In this document: piece by piece, positions 62,922 through 64,000 of the stretch
Position numbering within the stretch: position 1 is the stretch's first letter
Layout: each line of letters begins with the position of its first letter
Assembly: GCA_963726975.1 (NCBI GenBank)
Contig: CAVSEK010000004.1
Location: 682,001 to 746,000 of the forward strand
Direction of reading: 5' to 3'
Length of the DNA stretch: 64,000 bases
Source: CAVSEK01 sp963726975
Lineage (GTDB): Bacteria; Actinomycetota; Actinomycetes; Mycobacteriales; SCTD01
The notes under the pieces: generated by a model
What the model saw: the letters and a program-made list of their open reading frames with translations, nothing else
The model's database searches: none
Told to the model about the DNA's origin: nothing
Program-made: the position numbers and the translations under genes

Positions 62922-63998
62922 TCAGGCTGCCGGCGGCAGCGCGAGGTCGCGGTCCGTGCGGCCGGCGGCGACCACCTGGTCCCACAGGTCGAGGGCGAGC
63001 TCGCGGACGGTGTCGACGGGCACGTCCCAGGTGGCGCTGGCGCCGTGCGGGCACGGGCCGTCGAGCACCCGCTTGCCGCAGACCCGGCAGGCGCTGTCCC
63101 AGGAGACGGCGAGCCGGTGCCACGTGCGGTCCAGCGGCGCGACGTCGGCGAGGTTGGCGTAGGTGAAGACGGCCACGGTCGGCGTGCCGACGGCGCCGGC
63201 GAGGTGGCGCGGACCGCTGTCGTTGCCCAGCACCAGCGAGGCGCGCCGCAGCGTGCCCACGAGCCCGCCGAGCGACAGCCCGCCGACGACGGTCTCGAAG
63301 CGGCCCGCGGAGACCGCGGCGACCCGGTCGGCGTCGCCCGGGCCGCCGACGACGACGACCCGCGCGCCGCGCCGGGCCAGCGCCGCGGCGACCTCGCCGA
63401 GCCCCTCCTCGGGGTAGCAGCGCCGGCCGTCGGTCGCGCCGGGGTGCACGACGACCAGCGGAGCGTCGCCGGGCGCGAGCACCGCCCGGCTGTCGGCGAG
63501 GTCGGCCTCGGTGACGGCGACCCGCGGCTCCACCCGGGTGGTGCGCGCGCCGACGGTGCGCACCACCTCCAGCCAGCGCAGGGTGTCGTGCTGGTAGGGG
63601 GTGTACGGCGTCCAGCGGTCCAGCAGCGGGGCGTCGGGCGTACGGGTCCCCGCGGTCGTGCGGGCCCCGAGGCGCAGCAGCAGGCGGTTGCTGTTGCGGC
63701 CGCCGCCGTGCAGCTGGACCGCGAGGTCGTAGCCGTGCTCGCGCTGCTCGGAGCACCACGCCTCGAGCTCCTCCTCGGGAGCGTCGGGGGCGTCGCCGAC
63801 CCGTACGCCCGGGGTCAGCGGGACCGGCACGAAGCGGTCGACCGGTCCCGGCCGGTCCTCGACGAGCGGGCGGGTGTGCGCCGCGCCCAGCAGCGTCAGC
63901 TCGGCGTCCGGGTAGGCCTCGCGCAGCGCCGCCAGCGCCGGCTCGGCGACGACGTAGTCACCGAGCCCGTTCGCGCGCAGCACGGCGAGGCGCCGCAC
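62922..63998 (-). CDS. Glycosyltransferase family 9 (heptosyltransferase-like)
   Basis: 358 residues from GTG at 63998, two bases from the window edge; the start MRRLAVLRANGLGDYVVAEP fits the family, so it is probably complete. Typical GT9 elements are VVVHPGATDGRRCYPEEG, VVVVGGPGDADRVAAV, VVGGLSLGGLVGTLRRASLV and LGNDSGPRHLAGAVGTPTV. Two Cys pairs near the end (CRVCGKRVLDGPCPHG) may bind zinc. In Gram-positive actinobacteria such enzymes add sugars to envelope glycans. The acceptor is unknown. Confidence 0.9.
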   Translation of the reverse strand: MRRLAVLRANGLGDYVVAEPALAALREAYPDAELTLLGAAHTRPLVEDRPGPVDRFVPVPLTPGVRVGDAPDAPEEELEAWCSEQREHGYDLAVQLHGGGRNSNRLLLRLGARTTAGTRTPDAPLLDRWTPYTPYQHDTLRWLEVVRTVGARTTRVEPRVAVTEADLADSRAVLAPGDAPLVVVHPGATDGRRCYPEEGLGEVAAALARRGARVVVVGGPGDADRVAAVSAGRFETVVGGLSLGGLVGTLRRASLVLGNDSGPRHLAGAVGTPTVAVFTYANLADVAPLDRTWHRLAVSWDSACRVCGKRVLDGPCPHGASATWDVPVDTVRELALDLWDQVVAAGRTDRDLALPPAA

Positions 63999-64000
63999 GT

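Overview
The window is about 64 kb of very GC-rich DNA from an actinobacterium. The evidence is two WhiB-type regulators, many GTG starts, 4-nt GTGA/ATGA stop/start overlaps between neighbouring genes, short TAnnnT-N6-8-GTG/ATG spacings typical of leaderless mRNAs, and an actinobacterial SRP RNA next to dnaX. The gene order resembles the chromosome of Mycobacterium and Streptomyces: MBL hydrolase / RidA / DUF4177 / two ArsA-like ATPases / whiB4-wblA / ponA2, then asd-lysC, recR-ybaB-dnaX-SRP RNA-tRNA-Ser, and later tRNA-Ser next to tadA. The genus cannot be fixed from this alone; a Kineosporiales/Frankiales-like lineage is a guess.

Layout. 0-7.4 kb: DUF4214 secreted protein, then a translationally coupled minus-strand run (DUF4177, RidA, NUDIX, MBL hydrolase, class III cyclase-ATPase-TPR). 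7.4-13.2 kb: WhiB, paired ArsA-like ATPases, WblA/WhiB4, bifunctional PBP. 13.2-27.9 kb: mostly housekeeping genes (YqeY, tRNA-Pro, S9 peptidase, acyltransferase, patatin, Ser/Thr kinase, asd, lysC, GSDH/PKD protein, GNAT, recR, ybaB, dnaX, SRP RNA, tRNA-Ser). 28-35.8 kb: an accessory redox module built around an ECF sigma/anti-sigma pair. It is flanked by two operons (a small membrane protein with a glutaredoxin-thioredoxin reductase fusion; cytochrome b561 with a Tat-exported molybdopterin oxidoreductase) that carry the same bipartite promoter motif. YceI and a P450 follow. 37-43.8 kb: two ABC importer systems (OsmU/ProX-like and Ssu/Tau/nitrate-like); most of their genes carry dense single-base indels. 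43.8-50.4 kb: the most unusual region, a single-strand cluster of three tiny paralogous peptides, an M50 peptide zinc metalloprotease, a CxxC protein, a membrane protein and an ABC exporter. 50.6-64 kb: GH25-LGFP lysozyme, LPXTG-anchored alpha/beta hydrolase, pirin, nitroreductase, RDD protein, tRNA-Ser, tadA with two TadA-associated proteins, a thioredoxin-reductase-like flavoprotein, RecQ and a GT9 glycosyltransferase.

My main candidate for an undescribed system is the 43.8-50.4 kb peptide/protease/ABC cluster. Its layout recalls the Bacillus yyd epipeptide locus without the radical SAM enzyme. Other observations of interest are the paired ECF promoter motif at 31.7/33.1 kb and a 41-nt palindromic element found only where genes converge (37.1, 54.2 and 60.2 kb).

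Caveat: many reading frames (about 35 sites, clustered at 39.0-43.4 kb) need a single-base correction, usually removal of one inserted base. The protein sequence stays conserved on both sides of each site, so I treat most as sequence errors rather than true pseudogenes. Genes needing such a correction are typed pseudogene here only to flag the broken frame. No gene-free stretch is longer than about 300 bases; the longest (31634-31905, 54103-54366, 60069-60310, 27642-27857, 40865-41080, 57493-57694) are described through the promoters, repeats and RNAs they contain, except 40865-41080, where I see nothing.
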